21,771 nucleotides of DNA from CAYGVX01 sp964395545 (GCA_964395545.1 CAYNAW010000025.1:1-21771); one strand, 5' to 3'. Positions 7,101-15,358 are shown, numbered from the stretch's first letter. The notes: generated by a model not told the origin, from the sequence alone. Made by a program: numbers and translations.

Positions 7101-9350
7101 TTATTCTGGCGGGTCGAATTCTCGATCCCAGTTGACGCCGGTGACGGTGACGAGGTCCAGGATGTCGATGACCCCGCCGCTGGGCGCCACATCCGCGCCT
7201 GGGACCCAGTTGCTGCTCGGTATCCCTGTGCCTTGGCTGCCGAAGGCGGCGCCCGCCACGGCGAGGTCAAAGATGTCAACCTTGTGCGGCCCGATGGGCT
7301 TGCCGTCCACCTGCTTCCGGACGAAGTCAACTTCACCCAGGGGCGGCGTTTCCATGTAGTAGAACGGGTTCCGCTTGTACGTCGCACTGCCGCCAACGCC
7401 GGGCGTGAACGACGTGCAGTAGTACATGCCCGCGCCTTCGAAGATCGTCTGCCACGGAAGATTGCCGGGGGTGTAGCCGCGTGGTTCTCCCACGGCCCAG
7501 TATTCGACGTGAAGTGTGCCGGGGCCGAGGGCGTTGTAGATGTGAAGCTGCCCGCTGACGATGTTGTAGTCAGCGCCGAGGGTGAGAGGTGTACCGTTGA
7601 ACGTGACTGAGGTGAACCAGACTTCCTCTTCGGCGGTTGGAACAGAGCCAGGGGTTACGGGGTCAACGAATGTCTCGTTTTGCTTTGTTATGAGCTCAGC
7701 GTGCTCCGCCCACGTGTCGACGGGCAGCAAGGCGGGTTGAGCGCAGTAAGCGTCCCAGTAGCTGAGCGTGTTGAAGTAGGCTTCAAAGTCGTAAGTGCCG
7801 GTTATGTCGACGTGGTGGAGGTTGATGAACTCATGATGGAAAAAGCAGTCGTCAGTCTGGTAGCGGTACCAAGCATTGATGTAATAGTGGGTGGCGTTCA
7901 CGTTTCGGCCAGGGTCGCCACTCACCGGCTTGACGAAGTAGCCATCACTCCTGAAGGCCATCACCAGCTTCGTCTTAAGCGTGCCGTTGTCATTCCACGC
8001 GGTAGTTTCCCAGTCACGCACGAACCCGCCCATGTCGAGCGCCGTGTTGTACGCTGGATAAGTAACGCCGCTGTACAGGTTCATCCTGTCCAAGTTGCTG
8101 TAGTCGTAAATCCAAGTGGAGTAGATGATGTTCATGGCGTAGGGAGGGTTGATGGCCCCACATCGGATCACACTTCCATCCTGCTTGTAGGCGTTCAAGA
8201 AGCTGTAGCCGCTAGCAGGGTCGTCACCCTGCATGTTGACGACGCCGAGGAGCTTGTTGCTCCAGCCCCAGTAGGTGGCCGGGCTCCACAGCGGAATATT
8301 GACGCAGATCTCCGTCATGTACCCCAAGGCCAGCTTCGTGTATTTAACAGCGTCACTGTAGTTGGCCGCGTAGTTAGCGTTGTACAGCAGATCATCCAGA
8401 TAGGGGTGCGTGCCGTTGCCCGTGACGTAGTTGCTGCCGTAGGGGTAGGCTTGTACACTGTGGTATAAGCTGTAGAGGGTGAGGGGTGGGAAGCGGCCGA
8501 CGCTCCAAGCGCCCGTGTAGATGTGGTAGTTGAACTCACCCATCACTTCAGGGTAGCTGGGATAGGCAGCCCACCATCTCGCGTCGATGGGGACCCCCAG
8601 CATCTGCAAGGCATGGTAGACCCGGCTCCCAGAGTGAAGTCTGGGCGGGTGATCCACACGCACGTAGAAGATCAGCGGGTCCAAGTCTTGGCCAGCCTTC
8701 TGCGGGTGGTCAACTGGGTATTGTCTAATGTACGCGGATGAGAGCGGATTGCTCGCGTCGTAGTAGGGATTCGGTGTCGTGCCCACCGGAAACCTACTGT
8801 CCAACATCGCCTTCGCCGCAGCTGGACTGTACTCGTACGGATAGTGGGGATACGACCACGACTCGTTCGCCCACCCATAGTACGGCGCCGCAACCATCTG
8901 GTCGATTCTTGCAGCTTTTGTGCCAAACCATACTTTCACATAGAAGTCTTTGTCAGACAAGAACGCGACAGCTTTGCGCATTTCAGAGTAGTTCATCGGC
9001 GACCGAATACCGGGATAGGCCTTGATCGTGTAGTTGTTGTTCAGGTCAAATTCGCAAAACCCCGAGTCGGGAACCTTACAGGTGACTAAGTTGGGATTGG
9101 TAAACGCGTTGTCGGTCTGACTGATCGTAAGGTCATACAGCATCAGGTCGATGTCCCCTGTTGTCAGGGCGGCGTAGGCACTTTCCTGAGAATCGTAGAA
9201 GCTGATAACGAGGTCTTCCCCTCTCGGACCGTTCTGAGCCGCCGCAGACGCGACCATGAAGTTCGGCATGACCAGCAAAATCGCCGAAGCAAACAGCACG
9301 ACAACTAGCCTGCTCAGTTGCAGACTACGCCTGTTCCATGCTTCTTGCAT
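7101..9350 (-). CDS. Secreted ABC-type solute-binding protein (SBP_bac_5) with dockerin-like C-terminus
   Basis: An extracellular substrate-binding protein of the peptide/nickel family (SBP_bac_5). It has a Sec signal peptide: a basic n-region (EAWNRRSLQ), a hydrophobic core, and a likely cleavage after ASAAA. No lipobox cysteine is visible, so anchoring is unclear. Family-like segments include DLMLYDLTIS, the RKAVAFLSDKDFYV helix, YSPAAAKAMLD and FNYHIYTGAW. Around residues 560-620 a beta-rich insert (VTFNGTPLTLGADYNI) looks like an Ig/X2-type module. The last 60 residues hold two dockerin-like repeats (VDIFDLAVAGAAFGS and VIDILDLVTVTG), though their first Ca2+-binding aspartates are degenerate. 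The start was moved from the GTG at 9374 to the ATG at 9350 because GGAGGAGGAG lies immediately before it. No permease or ATPase gene is nearby. The substrate is unknown. Confidence 0.88.
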   Translation of the reverse strand: MQEAWNRRSLQLSRLVVVLFASAILLVMPNFMVASAAAQNGPRGEDLVISFYDSQESAYAALTTGDIDLMLYDLTISQTDNAFTNPNLVTCKVPDSGFCEFDLNNNYTIKAYPGIRSPMNYSEMRKAVAFLSDKDFYVKVWFGTKAARIDQMVAAPYYGWANESWSYPHYPYEYSPAAAKAMLDSRFPVGTTPNPYYDASNPLSSAYIRQYPVDHPQKAGQDLDPLIFYVRVDHPPRLHSGSRVYHALQMLGVPIDARWWAAYPSYPEVMGEFNYHIYTGAWSVGRFPPLTLYSLYHSVQAYPYGSNYVTGNGTHPYLDDLLYNANYAANYSDAVKYTKLALGYMTEICVNIPLWSPATYWGWSNKLLGVVNMQGDDPASGYSFLNAYKQDGSVIRCGAINPPYAMNIIYSTWIYDYSNLDRMNLYSGVTYPAYNTALDMGGFVRDWETTAWNDNGTLKTKLVMAFRSDGYFVKPVSGDPGRNVNATHYYINAWYRYQTDDCFFHHEFINLHHVDITGTYDFEAYFNTLSYWDAYCAQPALLPVDTWAEHAELITKQNETFVDPVTPGSVPTAEEEVWFTSVTFNGTPLTLGADYNIVSGQLHIYNALGPGTLHVEYWAVGEPRGYTPGNLPWQTIFEGAGMYYCTSFTPGVGGSATYKRNPFYYMETPPLGEVDFVRKQVDGKPIGPHKVDIFDLAVAGAAFGSQGTGIPSSNWVPGADVAPSGGVIDILDLVTVTGVNWDREFDPPE

Positions 9351-9632
9351 AGCTCCTCCTCCCTTAACGGTCACTTTCTGCCCGTCATCTCGAGCTAAGC
9401 AGTCCCCCTCTTCCTCGGCTCAGCCAAGGCTTGAGACAGAGAGTAATCACAACTTAGCTGTGCTTACTACCCCCTTCTTGTATGGTAAGTGTGAACGGCG
9501 ACGCTATCCAACTAGAAGATTCCCTGTGAGCTATTTATGAATTATGGAAGATTCTTCTATGGACTTGACGGAAAGTAGCCCACAATCCTCGGGTACCACA
9601 GGAATCACAGCGGAATCTGAGAACTGCGTCTC
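9351..9632 (-). promoter_or_regulatory. Upstream region of the solute-binding protein gene
   Basis: This 282-nt gap follows the GPN GTPase gene. A TATA-like CATAAATA on the minus strand (about 9531-9538) is the best promoter candidate and would give a leader of roughly 160 nt. A strong SD (GGAGGAGG) ends 2-3 nt before the ATG at 9350. No gene is visible here. Confidence 0.35.
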
Positions 9633-10394
9633 CTACGAGGTGAACTTGTCTCCTTGGGCGAGTATCCGCTCTAGCACCATGTTCAAAGCGATCATGCCGT
9701 CGTTTGTCTTCGCCGAGACAGGGGTGAGGAGGAAGCGCAGCCCCAGTCGATGTATAGCGTGCATCATGTCGCGACTCAGCAAGCGCCCCGTGCCGGTAAG
9801 CTTCTTGTCAATCGACTCTTCCAACGTTTTAGGGCTTGCCGACCAGTCCACGACGCCGTCCACCTTCTCCTGTGGAAGCAGGTCGCACTTTGACAGCACG
9901 TGGGCCTGAGGAATCAGGAATCGGTTGTAAACCGCGGCTGAGAGGAAAAGGTTCGAAACGTAATTCAACGGGTTGAGCGAGAAGACCGCGTCAAAAAGGT
10001 AAACGAGGGCTTTAGGCTCCTTGGTCAGCTCCTCGGCGATGTAGGGTCCGCTGGCTCGGAAAGCGAAGAGTTCCATCTGTCCCGGAGTGTCGACTAAAAC
10101 CAAGTCTGCGTCGGTGTCCTCGATTTCCCCACTCAGTGTCTCCACGTCCTGCGCAATCAGGTCCGCCGCCATAATCAAAGCGCCGTTGGGGCCTAAGCGG
10201 TATTCCTCCATCAAACTCGCGATGCTCACGTAGTTTCTCACGTCGACGTCCGGAGCATAGGGCAAGTTCAACACGCCGGGGTCGAGGTTCACGAGCGCTA
10301 CGTCCTGTTTTGCCACCTTCAGCCATTCGGAGAACGCTGCGGTCAAGAGGCTTTTCCCGGAACCCGCTGTGCCGACGAAGAAAACGATGAACAT
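9633..10394 (-). CDS. GPN-loop GTPase
   Basis: A cytoplasmic dimeric GTPase of the archaeal/eukaryotic GPN family, best known from Pyrococcus PAB0955; eukaryotic members help assemble RNA polymerase II. The 253 residues show a Walker A GTAGSGKS (8-15), the diagnostic Gly-Pro-Asn at 68-70 (LGPNGAL), Walker B/G3 DTPGQ (102-106) and the guanine-specificity motif SKCDL (about 168-172). The ATG at 10394 has GAGG 5 nt upstream. It lies 188 nt downstream of the CinA-like gene on the same strand, which may or may not be one transcript. Whether the archaeal protein acts on RNA polymerase is not established here. Confidence 0.95.
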   Translation of the reverse strand: MFIVFFVGTAGSGKSLLTAAFSEWLKVAKQDVALVNLDPGVLNLPYAPDVDVRNYVSIASLMEEYRLGPNGALIMAADLIAQDVETLSGEIEDTDADLVLVDTPGQMELFAFRASGPYIAEELTKEPKALVYLFDAVFSLNPLNYVSNLFLSAAVYNRFLIPQAHVLSKCDLLPQEKVDGVVDWSASPKTLEESIDKKLTGTGRLLSRDMMHAIHRLGLRFLLTPVSAKTNDGMIALNMVLERILAQGDKFTS

Positions 10395-10582
10395 ACAGCC
10401 TCAACCTGCTACATTCAGCTCTGAGTGAGTCCTTGCCTATTTCACTTTTCCTCTGCGTGGTTGCTTCAGGACCCACGATTTTTCAATCATCTTCAGTCAG
10501 GGTCTAGCGGCTCCTTCATCACAACCAGACGAGAAGAGAGACGTGTGCGAAGAGAAACCTTCGCTATACCAAGCCGCCCTGT

Positions 10583-11410
10583 CTAAGGATTCTCAGCTTT
10601 GGCTAGCCTAGGTTTTCCACCAACTGCCTTGACGGCGTCTGTGAGTTGCACTAAGGCTCTGGACAATCGTTTCTTAGCTACTCCAGCATCTCCAGCAGTG
10701 GTAGAGAGATGTAGCTCTATGGAGGGTTTCTGCTCTGCGCCCATGGGATGAGACTTGACGTAGATGAAGGGGTTATCGTGCATTGCCTTGTCTACGATGG
10801 GGGCGATTTCTGACTCCATGACGCCGGTCACGTAGAGGCTGGTTTCGAAAAACGTCAACCCGCCCGCGGCAGCTTTGAAGATGGGCACCAACGTTTCTTC
10901 GAAAATCGCCTTCATCTCTGAAGGAACGCCGGGTAGCGCAAACAGGGACGTGCGGCCCTTTTTGAGGATTATGCCGGGAGCGGTTCCCACAGGATTCGGT
11001 ATCGGCTCTGCAAGTTCAGGAAGCTGAGCCATCTTCACCCTCGGCGGAGTCAACTCTAGTTCTCGGTGACCAATCTTGGCAGCATATTCTACGTATTTTT
11101 TCCTCACCATCCGCAGCGCTCCCTCGTCGACTCTCAACTTGCAGCCGAAGGCTGCTGCTATGCCCTCGAGGGTCTTATCGTCGAACGTCGGTCCCAAACC
11201 TCCAGTCGTGATTATGAAGTCCGGACTGCGATGCGTCGCCTCCTGAATCGTTCGGGAGATCTCGGCTACGTCGTCGCCGATCACCGTTATCCGGCTGACG
11301 AGAAGCCCGAGGGAGGTTGCTCTCCTAGCGAGCCATTGCGCGTTGGTGTTTAGCGTTTTTCCTATGAGAAGCTCGTTGCCAACTGAGACGATGTCAACTT
11401 GTTTCGTCAT
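10583..11410 (-). CDS. CinA-like molybdopterin-binding (MoCF) domain protein
   Basis: A protein with the MoCF/MoaB-type fold of the CinA N-terminal domain. Signature segments are VSVGNELLIGKTLNTNAQWL at the N-terminus, ITTGGLGPTFDD, PNPVGTAPG and ALPGVPSEMKAIFEE. At about 275 residues it has only the N-terminal module plus an alpha/beta tail and lacks the C-terminal NMN-deamidase domain of full CinA. Members of this group are variously annotated as competence/damage-inducible or nicotinamide-nucleotide-related proteins, and the true reaction is uncertain. I use the ATG at 11410 (MTKQVDIVSVG) rather than the GTG three codons upstream. A TTTTTAT TATA-like box about 40 nt upstream suggests a promoter of its own. 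Confidence 0.85.
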   Translation of the reverse strand: MTKQVDIVSVGNELLIGKTLNTNAQWLARRATSLGLLVSRITVIGDDVAEISRTIQEATHRSPDFIITTGGLGPTFDDKTLEGIAAAFGCKLRVDEGALRMVRKKYVEYAAKIGHRELELTPPRVKMAQLPELAEPIPNPVGTAPGIILKKGRTSLFALPGVPSEMKAIFEETLVPIFKAAAGGLTFFETSLYVTGVMESEIAPIVDKAMHDNPFIYVKSHPMGAEQKPSIELHLSTTAGDAGVAKKRLSRALVQLTDAVKAVGGKPRLAKAENP

Positions 11411-11499
11411 AGAAGACACCGATCACACATGCTAGGGCGCCCAGGAAGATAAAAATCAATTGCCTATGCTAAGTGAACGCCGCGCTGCGACCGTCCCGG

Positions 11500-11706
11500 C
11501 TATTTCTTCTTGCCGAGCCACCATTTCAAGTATTCTTTCTGCGCCCTCTTACGTTCTTCGCTTTCCGACTCGGTTTTTGGTCGCAGTTGCTCTCTCAGCT
11601 CAATGAGCTCTTGATGGGTCACCGAGAGCCCGCAGCTCTTGCACGCGTAACGCTTGTTCAACGCGATGTACTGCATTTCGCCACCGCATTCTGGGCAGTA
11701 GGGCAT
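11500..11706 (-). CDS. Small zinc-ribbon protein
   Basis: A 68-residue protein with two CxxC knuckles (CPECGGEM near residue 4, CKSCG near residue 22), forming a classical rubredoxin-like zinc ribbon. A highly charged helix ends in KEYLKWWLGKKK. The two CxxC pairs and a clean ATG make it a real gene despite its size. It sits between the COG1313 radical SAM gene (81 nt upstream) and the CinA-like gene (89 nt downstream), all on the same strand. The function is unknown; such proteins often bind nucleic acid or serve as subunits of larger complexes. Confidence 0.8.
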   Translation of the reverse strand: MPYCPECGGEMQYIALNKRYACKSCGLSVTHQELIELREQLRPKTESESEERKRAQKEYLKWWLGKKK

Positions 11707-11787
11707 TCTTGGTTGCTTCCTCGAGATAACACGCGAATCTTGAGAGAAATAGTTTTTGGTTTCCCGGAAAGCTAGCTGGGGGCAGCT

Positions 11788-12879
11788 TCACGTGATAAAG
11801 TTGACTAACCCGGCCGTCTCGGCGATGGCGACGGCCTCTTGCCTCTCTGCAGAAGTCAGCACTCTTCGCAACTCTGGCAGTTCAGAGGCCCGCCATTCAG
11901 GCCGATACTGGAACATGAGATTCGTCCTCGTTGTCCGCCCGAGGTTGCTGCTTATCCACTCTAACACCGGCTTGACGCAGCACTCCAGATGGTTGGGCAG
12001 AACCAACACGCGGATGAGAAGCTCCCCGTGTTCTTTGCCTATTAAGTGATTGCGAGTGCACGCCTCCCAATAGTCGGGAGCGTCGGAAATGCGCGTTGCA
12101 CACTCGTCGTTTCCGTACTTGAAGTCGAGCAGGTATACGTCGACGAAGCCTGCGAGGAGCATGGCAGTTTCGTGGCTGTAGTAGGAGTTGGAGTTCCAGA
12201 CCACAGGCACGTTGACGTCTACTTGCTTGAAAGCTTCGAGCCAGCGTGCAAGCCAAGGTGTGGGGTCGCCGCCCACTAAATTGGCGTTCCTGCAACCTGC
12301 GCTGCGCAGATGCTCGACGGCCCTCGCCAACGCGTCAGGAGGAAAGGCTGCTCCTTGCTCCCTCCATTGTGAAATCGTCCAGTTCTGGCAGTGACGGCAC
12401 CGCATCGTGCATCCCATCGTGAAAATCGTTCCCGAAGGCACGAGCTCGGGTTCTTCGCCCGTGTGCTCAAACATAGAGGACACCATGGCTTTTGCTCCGC
12501 ACTTGCAGTACCCCAACTCGCCGTCTGTTCTGTTAACGCCGCATCTTCGCGTGCAGAAGTGACAGCTCCGCATGACACGGTTGGCGATTTCAACTTTTAA
12601 GTCCAGAAAGGATCGACGGGGTGTTTCCAGCGCTTCAAGGCTCACTGCGTGGCTGTCAGCTTTCCTCTCTAATGTGCGGAATTCCTTTAGCGAATGGTCA
12701 TGCGTTTCCCACAGTTTGGACGTTAAATCGTCGTGACTGAAATGAGCGCTGAGCTTTCGGGCAACGGCGAATTTGGCTGGCTTGAGGTCCTGCATGACGT
12801 CGAAGTATCTGGCTAGGCTTTCACGAGCAATCTTGTCCTTTAGCACGCGGGCTGCGTCTGGACGTAGATAGGTCCACAT
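11788..12879 (-). CDS. COG1313-type radical SAM protein (PflX-like)
   Basis: A radical SAM enzyme with the cluster motif CTMRCRHCQN (Cys157, 161, 164), related to pyruvate formate-lyase activating enzymes and to the COG1313/PflX group. Before the motif lies a second cysteine set (CHFCTRRC at 106-113, then GYCKCG at about 124-128) typical of the group, followed by HTGEEPELVPSGTIF. The N-terminal 100 residues form a helical extension without a recognisable motif. The substrate is unknown. The ATG at 12879 has a TATA-like ACATAAAT about 39 nt upstream (12914-12922), so it can be transcribed independently of amrS, which ends 81 nt upstream. Pairing with amrS suggests related glycyl-radical or modification chemistry, but that is inference. 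Confidence 0.88.
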   Translation of the reverse strand: MWTYLRPDAARVLKDKIARESLARYFDVMQDLKPAKFAVARKLSAHFSHDDLTSKLWETHDHSLKEFRTLERKADSHAVSLEALETPRRSFLDLKVEIANRVMRSCHFCTRRCGVNRTDGELGYCKCGAKAMVSSMFEHTGEEPELVPSGTIFTMGCTMRCRHCQNWTISQWREQGAAFPPDALARAVEHLRSAGCRNANLVGGDPTPWLARWLEAFKQVDVNVPVVWNSNSYYSHETAMLLAGFVDVYLLDFKYGNDECATRISDAPDYWEACTRNHLIGKEHGELLIRVLVLPNHLECCVKPVLEWISSNLGRTTRTNLMFQYRPEWRASELPELRRVLTSAERQEAVAIAETAGLVNFIT

Positions 12880-12960
12880 ACGTTGACCGACAAAGGGACT
12901 ATTGTCAAGACACGGATTTATGTAGGTCGGTTGTTGAACATTACCGCCCGTTTGTATGGG

Positions 12961-14019
12961 TTAGAAGAGGGCGTATGGGTAGGCGGTGCTCGTCGGATGC
13001 AACTCGCCCTTTACAGGTATGCTGTGTCCGCAGGCGGGGCATCGCATGTTCTTAGCGAGGCTCCATTTCACTATCTCGAAGCTGAAGCGTTTGATCAGCA
13101 GTTCGTTGCAGTTCGGGCAATACGTGTTCTCGAAGCGGTGTCCCGGCACGTTGCCTATGTAGGTGTAGTTTAGGCCCGCTTCCTTGTGTACAACCACGTA
13201 CGCCTCTTCCATGATGCTTACAGGTGTTGCCGTCTGCCCAGTCATCTTGTAGTCGGGGTGGAACCGTAAGAGGTGAAACGGGGTGTCCTCGCCCAAGTTA
13301 TCGTGTACCCACGCGGCCAATTCCTTCAGTCTGCTCATGGAGTCGCCGATTCTAGGCACGATGAGATTAGTGATTTCAACGTGGATGTCGTTGCGCTTCA
13401 TCTCTATCAACGACTCGAAAATAGGCTTCACGTCGGGCACGGAAGAGAATTTCTGGTAAAACTCTGGGTCTGCAGAGCCCTTGAAGTCCACAGTGGCTGC
13501 GTCTAAGTAGGGCGCGATTGTTTTCACCGCCTCGGGCGTCATGTAGCCGTTCGTCACGAAAGTGTTGAAGAAACCGACACCTCGAGCTATCTTCGCCGTG
13601 TCGTAAGCGTACTCGAAGAAAATCGTCGGCTCAGTGTACGTGTAACTTATGCCTTGGCAGCCATTCTCTTGAGTTGCCTTCACGACCTCGGAAGGCGGAA
13701 AGTCGTGCCCAGCAACCTCCTTTTCTTGACTTATCATCCAGTTGTCGCAGAACTGGCAACGGAAGTTGCAGCCCACAGTGGCGATTGACATGACCACGGA
13801 GCCAGGGTGAAAGTGGTAGAGGGGCTTCTTGGTGATCGGGTCGACGCAGGCCGAGCATGCCTTCGCGTAGTTCAGCGAGTAGAGTGTCCCCTTCTCGTTC
13901 CTTCGCACAAGACAGAACCCTAATCCGCCTTCGGCTATCTTACAGTGACGGGCGCAGAGGTAGCAGTGCGTTTTGTTCTCGGGCATCTTTTCATAGAGCA
14001 ATGCTTCGTGAAGAGACAC
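12961..14019 (-). CDS. amrS: AmmeMemoRadiSam system radical SAM enzyme
   Basis: The radical SAM member of the AmmeMemoRadiSam system (AMMECR1, Memo and a radical SAM protein), whose reaction is not known. The 352 residues begin with a cysteine cluster (CYLCARHC at 19-26, Cys36) and contain the SAM-cluster motif CNFRCQFCDN (Cys84, 88, 91). The family's YTYTEPTIFFEYAYD, FVTNGYMTPEA and RFHPDYKM segments follow, and a C-terminal zinc ribbon closes the protein (CPNC near 301, CPAC near 327). The start is GTG at 14019; a TATTAA box on the minus strand at 14053-14058 would give a leader of about 10 nt. The partner genes for AMMECR1 and Memo are not in this window. It is divergent from the regulator-Hsp20 operon and shares its 107-nt intergenic region. 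Confidence 0.93.
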   Translation of the reverse strand: MSLHEALLYEKMPENKTHCYLCARHCKIAEGGLGFCLVRRNEKGTLYSLNYAKACSACVDPITKKPLYHFHPGSVVMSIATVGCNFRCQFCDNWMISQEKEVAGHDFPPSEVVKATQENGCQGISYTYTEPTIFFEYAYDTAKIARGVGFFNTFVTNGYMTPEAVKTIAPYLDAATVDFKGSADPEFYQKFSSVPDVKPIFESLIEMKRNDIHVEITNLIVPRIGDSMSRLKELAAWVHDNLGEDTPFHLLRFHPDYKMTGQTATPVSIMEEAYVVVHKEAGLNYTYIGNVPGHRFENTYCPNCNELLIKRFSFEIVKWSLAKNMRCPACGHSIPVKGELHPTSTAYPYALF

Positions 14020-14079
14020 ACGTGATCCCCGCTAAGTTATTGTCTGTTTTTCTTAATAGATGTTGTTTTTCAGCAAAGG

Positions 14080-14087
14080 TTAAATAT
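14080..14087 (+). promoter_or_regulatory. TATA box of the regulator-hsp20 operon
   Basis: TTAAATAT, preceded by the purine-rich BRE-like AAAGG, is about 40 nt before the ATG at 14127. Transcription is expected to begin near 14107-14112, within the operator region. Confidence 0.5.
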
Positions 14088-14121
14088 TACCTCCAGGTAA
14101 GTCCTTATTACCTAAAGGTAA
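14087..14121 (+). promoter_or_regulatory. Twin palindromic operators
   Basis: Two perfect 14-bp palindromes of the form TTACCT-NN-AGGTAA occur at 14087-14100 (spacer CC) and 14108-14121 (spacer AA). Their centres are exactly 21 bp apart, two helical turns, so two dimers would bind the same face. The first touches the TATA box and the second covers the expected transcription start, which is ideal for repression. The winged-helix protein encoded 5 nt downstream is the obvious candidate to bind them. Confidence 0.75.
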
Positions 14122-14126
14122 CAACC

Positions 14127-14846
14127 ATGATGACGAAAGAAGGCAGACACATGACAACGCATCAAGGTTCGTTAGAGAAGGCAAAGGCGCTTCTGAAGCA
14201 AAGAGGCTTTGCCAACGACGAGATCTTCGAGGACTTCTGGTTCAAGAATTATCGCATCGACGCCGTCGGATGGACTCCGGACCTCAGAGTGGCCGTAGAA
14301 TGCGGCTACTGCACAACGGAGAAGAGAAAGGACCTGGAGAAGTTCTTCGACGAAGTAATCTGTCTACCGTTTGAGCCGCACATCAAACCAGCTCCGGTTC
14401 AGCCGCCGACGCGTGAACATTTGTCGAATACCAGGCTATTGTTAATCAGAGGGGACAGAGTCGTGTTCGAGGCTCCTCTTTCAAGAGAGGAATGGGCGAG
14501 AGAGTCGCTGGACGACGAAGTCAAAGTCATGGAACGGAATTTCCAACGATTCTCCCAGCTCTTCACCGCGTTTTCTCATGAGAACAGACTGAGAATGATG
14601 AAACTCCTATTAGAGGAAGAACACTCGACAGTAGGATTTGCCGACTTCATCCACAGCTTGGGTCTTAACCCCAAACTGGTGTGGGAAAACACGAGGAAGC
14701 TCAGTGAAAGCGGACTTCTCGAGAAGGGTCAAAACGGCAGGTACCGTTGTTCTGAGTTCGGTGAAGCCAGCTTCATCATGCTCAGTTCAGTCTTGAGGCG
14801 CTTGAGGGAAATGTCTGAAAGCGAAGGAGGTGAGAGTGCATGGTAG
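14127..14846 (+). CDS. ArsR-like winged-helix regulator with nuclease-fold-like N-terminal domain
   Basis: A 239-residue two-domain protein. Residues 12-85 look like a degenerate PD-(D/E)xK-type fold: helix, strand with Asp45 in YRIDAVGW, then VAVECG with Glu58, where the catalytic Lys expected two residues on is Gly60. This suggests a binding rather than a cutting domain. Residues 140-228 are an ArsR-type winged helix (LFTAFSHENRLRMMKLLLEE, then NPKLVWENTRKLSESGLLEK and a GRYRCSEFG wing). The open frame extends upstream to 13857, but that part is antisense to amrS and passes through the promoter and operators, so I start at the ATG at 14127. It overlaps hsp20 by 7 nt (ATGGTAG), indicating translational coupling. 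It probably autoregulates through the twin palindromes; a heat-shock role is inferred from the neighbour. Confidence 0.82.
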   Translation: MMTKEGRHMTTHQGSLEKAKALLKQRGFANDEIFEDFWFKNYRIDAVGWTPDLRVAVECGYCTTEKRKDLEKFFDEVICLPFEPHIKPAPVQPPTREHLSNTRLLLIRGDRVVFEAPLSREEWARESLDDEVKVMERNFQRFSQLFTAFSHENRLRMMKLLLEEEHSTVGFADFIHSLGLNPKLVWENTRKLSESGLLEKGQNGRYRCSEFGEASFIMLSSVLRRLREMSESEGGESAW

Positions 14847-15358
14847 AATATTTTGAAGACGACGAGGTTTTCCGAGACATCAACAGCTTCTACAAGCGGC
14901 TAATGGAACGCATGGTCAAAGAGATGCAGAGCTTCGAGGAAGCCATCGGCAGTGGAAGGCTAAAGGGAACATGGGACGTTAAGCCGATCAACAAGCCCGG
15001 CATGAGAGGCTATGTTGCACGTGGACAATTCCAGACGGATGCCGAGCCAGTGCTCACCTCGAAACCTCCCATGGACGCCGAGGTGAGAGAACCTCTCACC
15101 GATGTCTTCGAGGAAGAAGGATCCTTGAGAGTCTATATGGAGTTGCCCAGTGTTGAAAAAACTGACATCAAACTCGACGTGACGGACGGTGCCATGGAAG
15201 TCAAAGCTGGAGCCTTCGCCAAAACCGTGAGGCTGCCCGCCGGAGATGTCGATTCTGAGAAAGCTTCTGCGAGCTACAAGAACGGAGTGCTGGAAGTGAC
15301 GATTCCAAAGATTCAGAAAGCCGTGGATGAGAAGAAACGGACGATAAGAATCGAATGA
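14840..15358 (+). CDS. hsp20: Small heat-shock protein, Hsp20/alpha-crystallin family
   Basis: An ATP-independent holdase chaperone that forms oligomers in the cytoplasm. The 172 residues comprise a charged helical N-terminal arm (1-80), an alpha-crystallin domain (about 84-157) with LRVYMELPSVEKTDIKLDV and the family signature GVLEVTIPK, and a C-terminal I-x-I anchor (IRI, 169-171) that links dimers into larger assemblies. The ATG at 14840 is preceded by a strong SD (GGAGGTGA, 14826-14833) inside the end of the regulator gene. It is the second gene of a tight operon, followed after 16 nt by a TraB-like gene. Heat or protein-damage induction through the upstream regulator is likely. Confidence 0.95.
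   Translation: MVEYFEDDEVFRDINSFYKRLMERMVKEMQSFEEAIGSGRLKGTWDVKPINKPGMRGYVARGQFQTDAEPVLTSKPPMDAEVREPLTDVFEEEGSLRVYMELPSVEKTDIKLDVTDGAMEVKAGAFAKTVRLPAGDVDSEKASASYKNGVLEVTIPKIQKAVDEKKRTIRIE

Noticed and set aside
7680..8468. 262-codon plus-strand open frame
   Set aside because: Lies wholly antisense within the solute-binding protein gene, Val-rich with no motif; an artefact of high third-position GC.
13857..14126. 90-codon N-terminal extension of the winged-helix regulator
   Set aside because: It is antisense to the 5' part of amrS, low in complexity (Arg/Ser-rich), and crosses the TATA box and twin operators; the ATG at 14127 fits the promoter.
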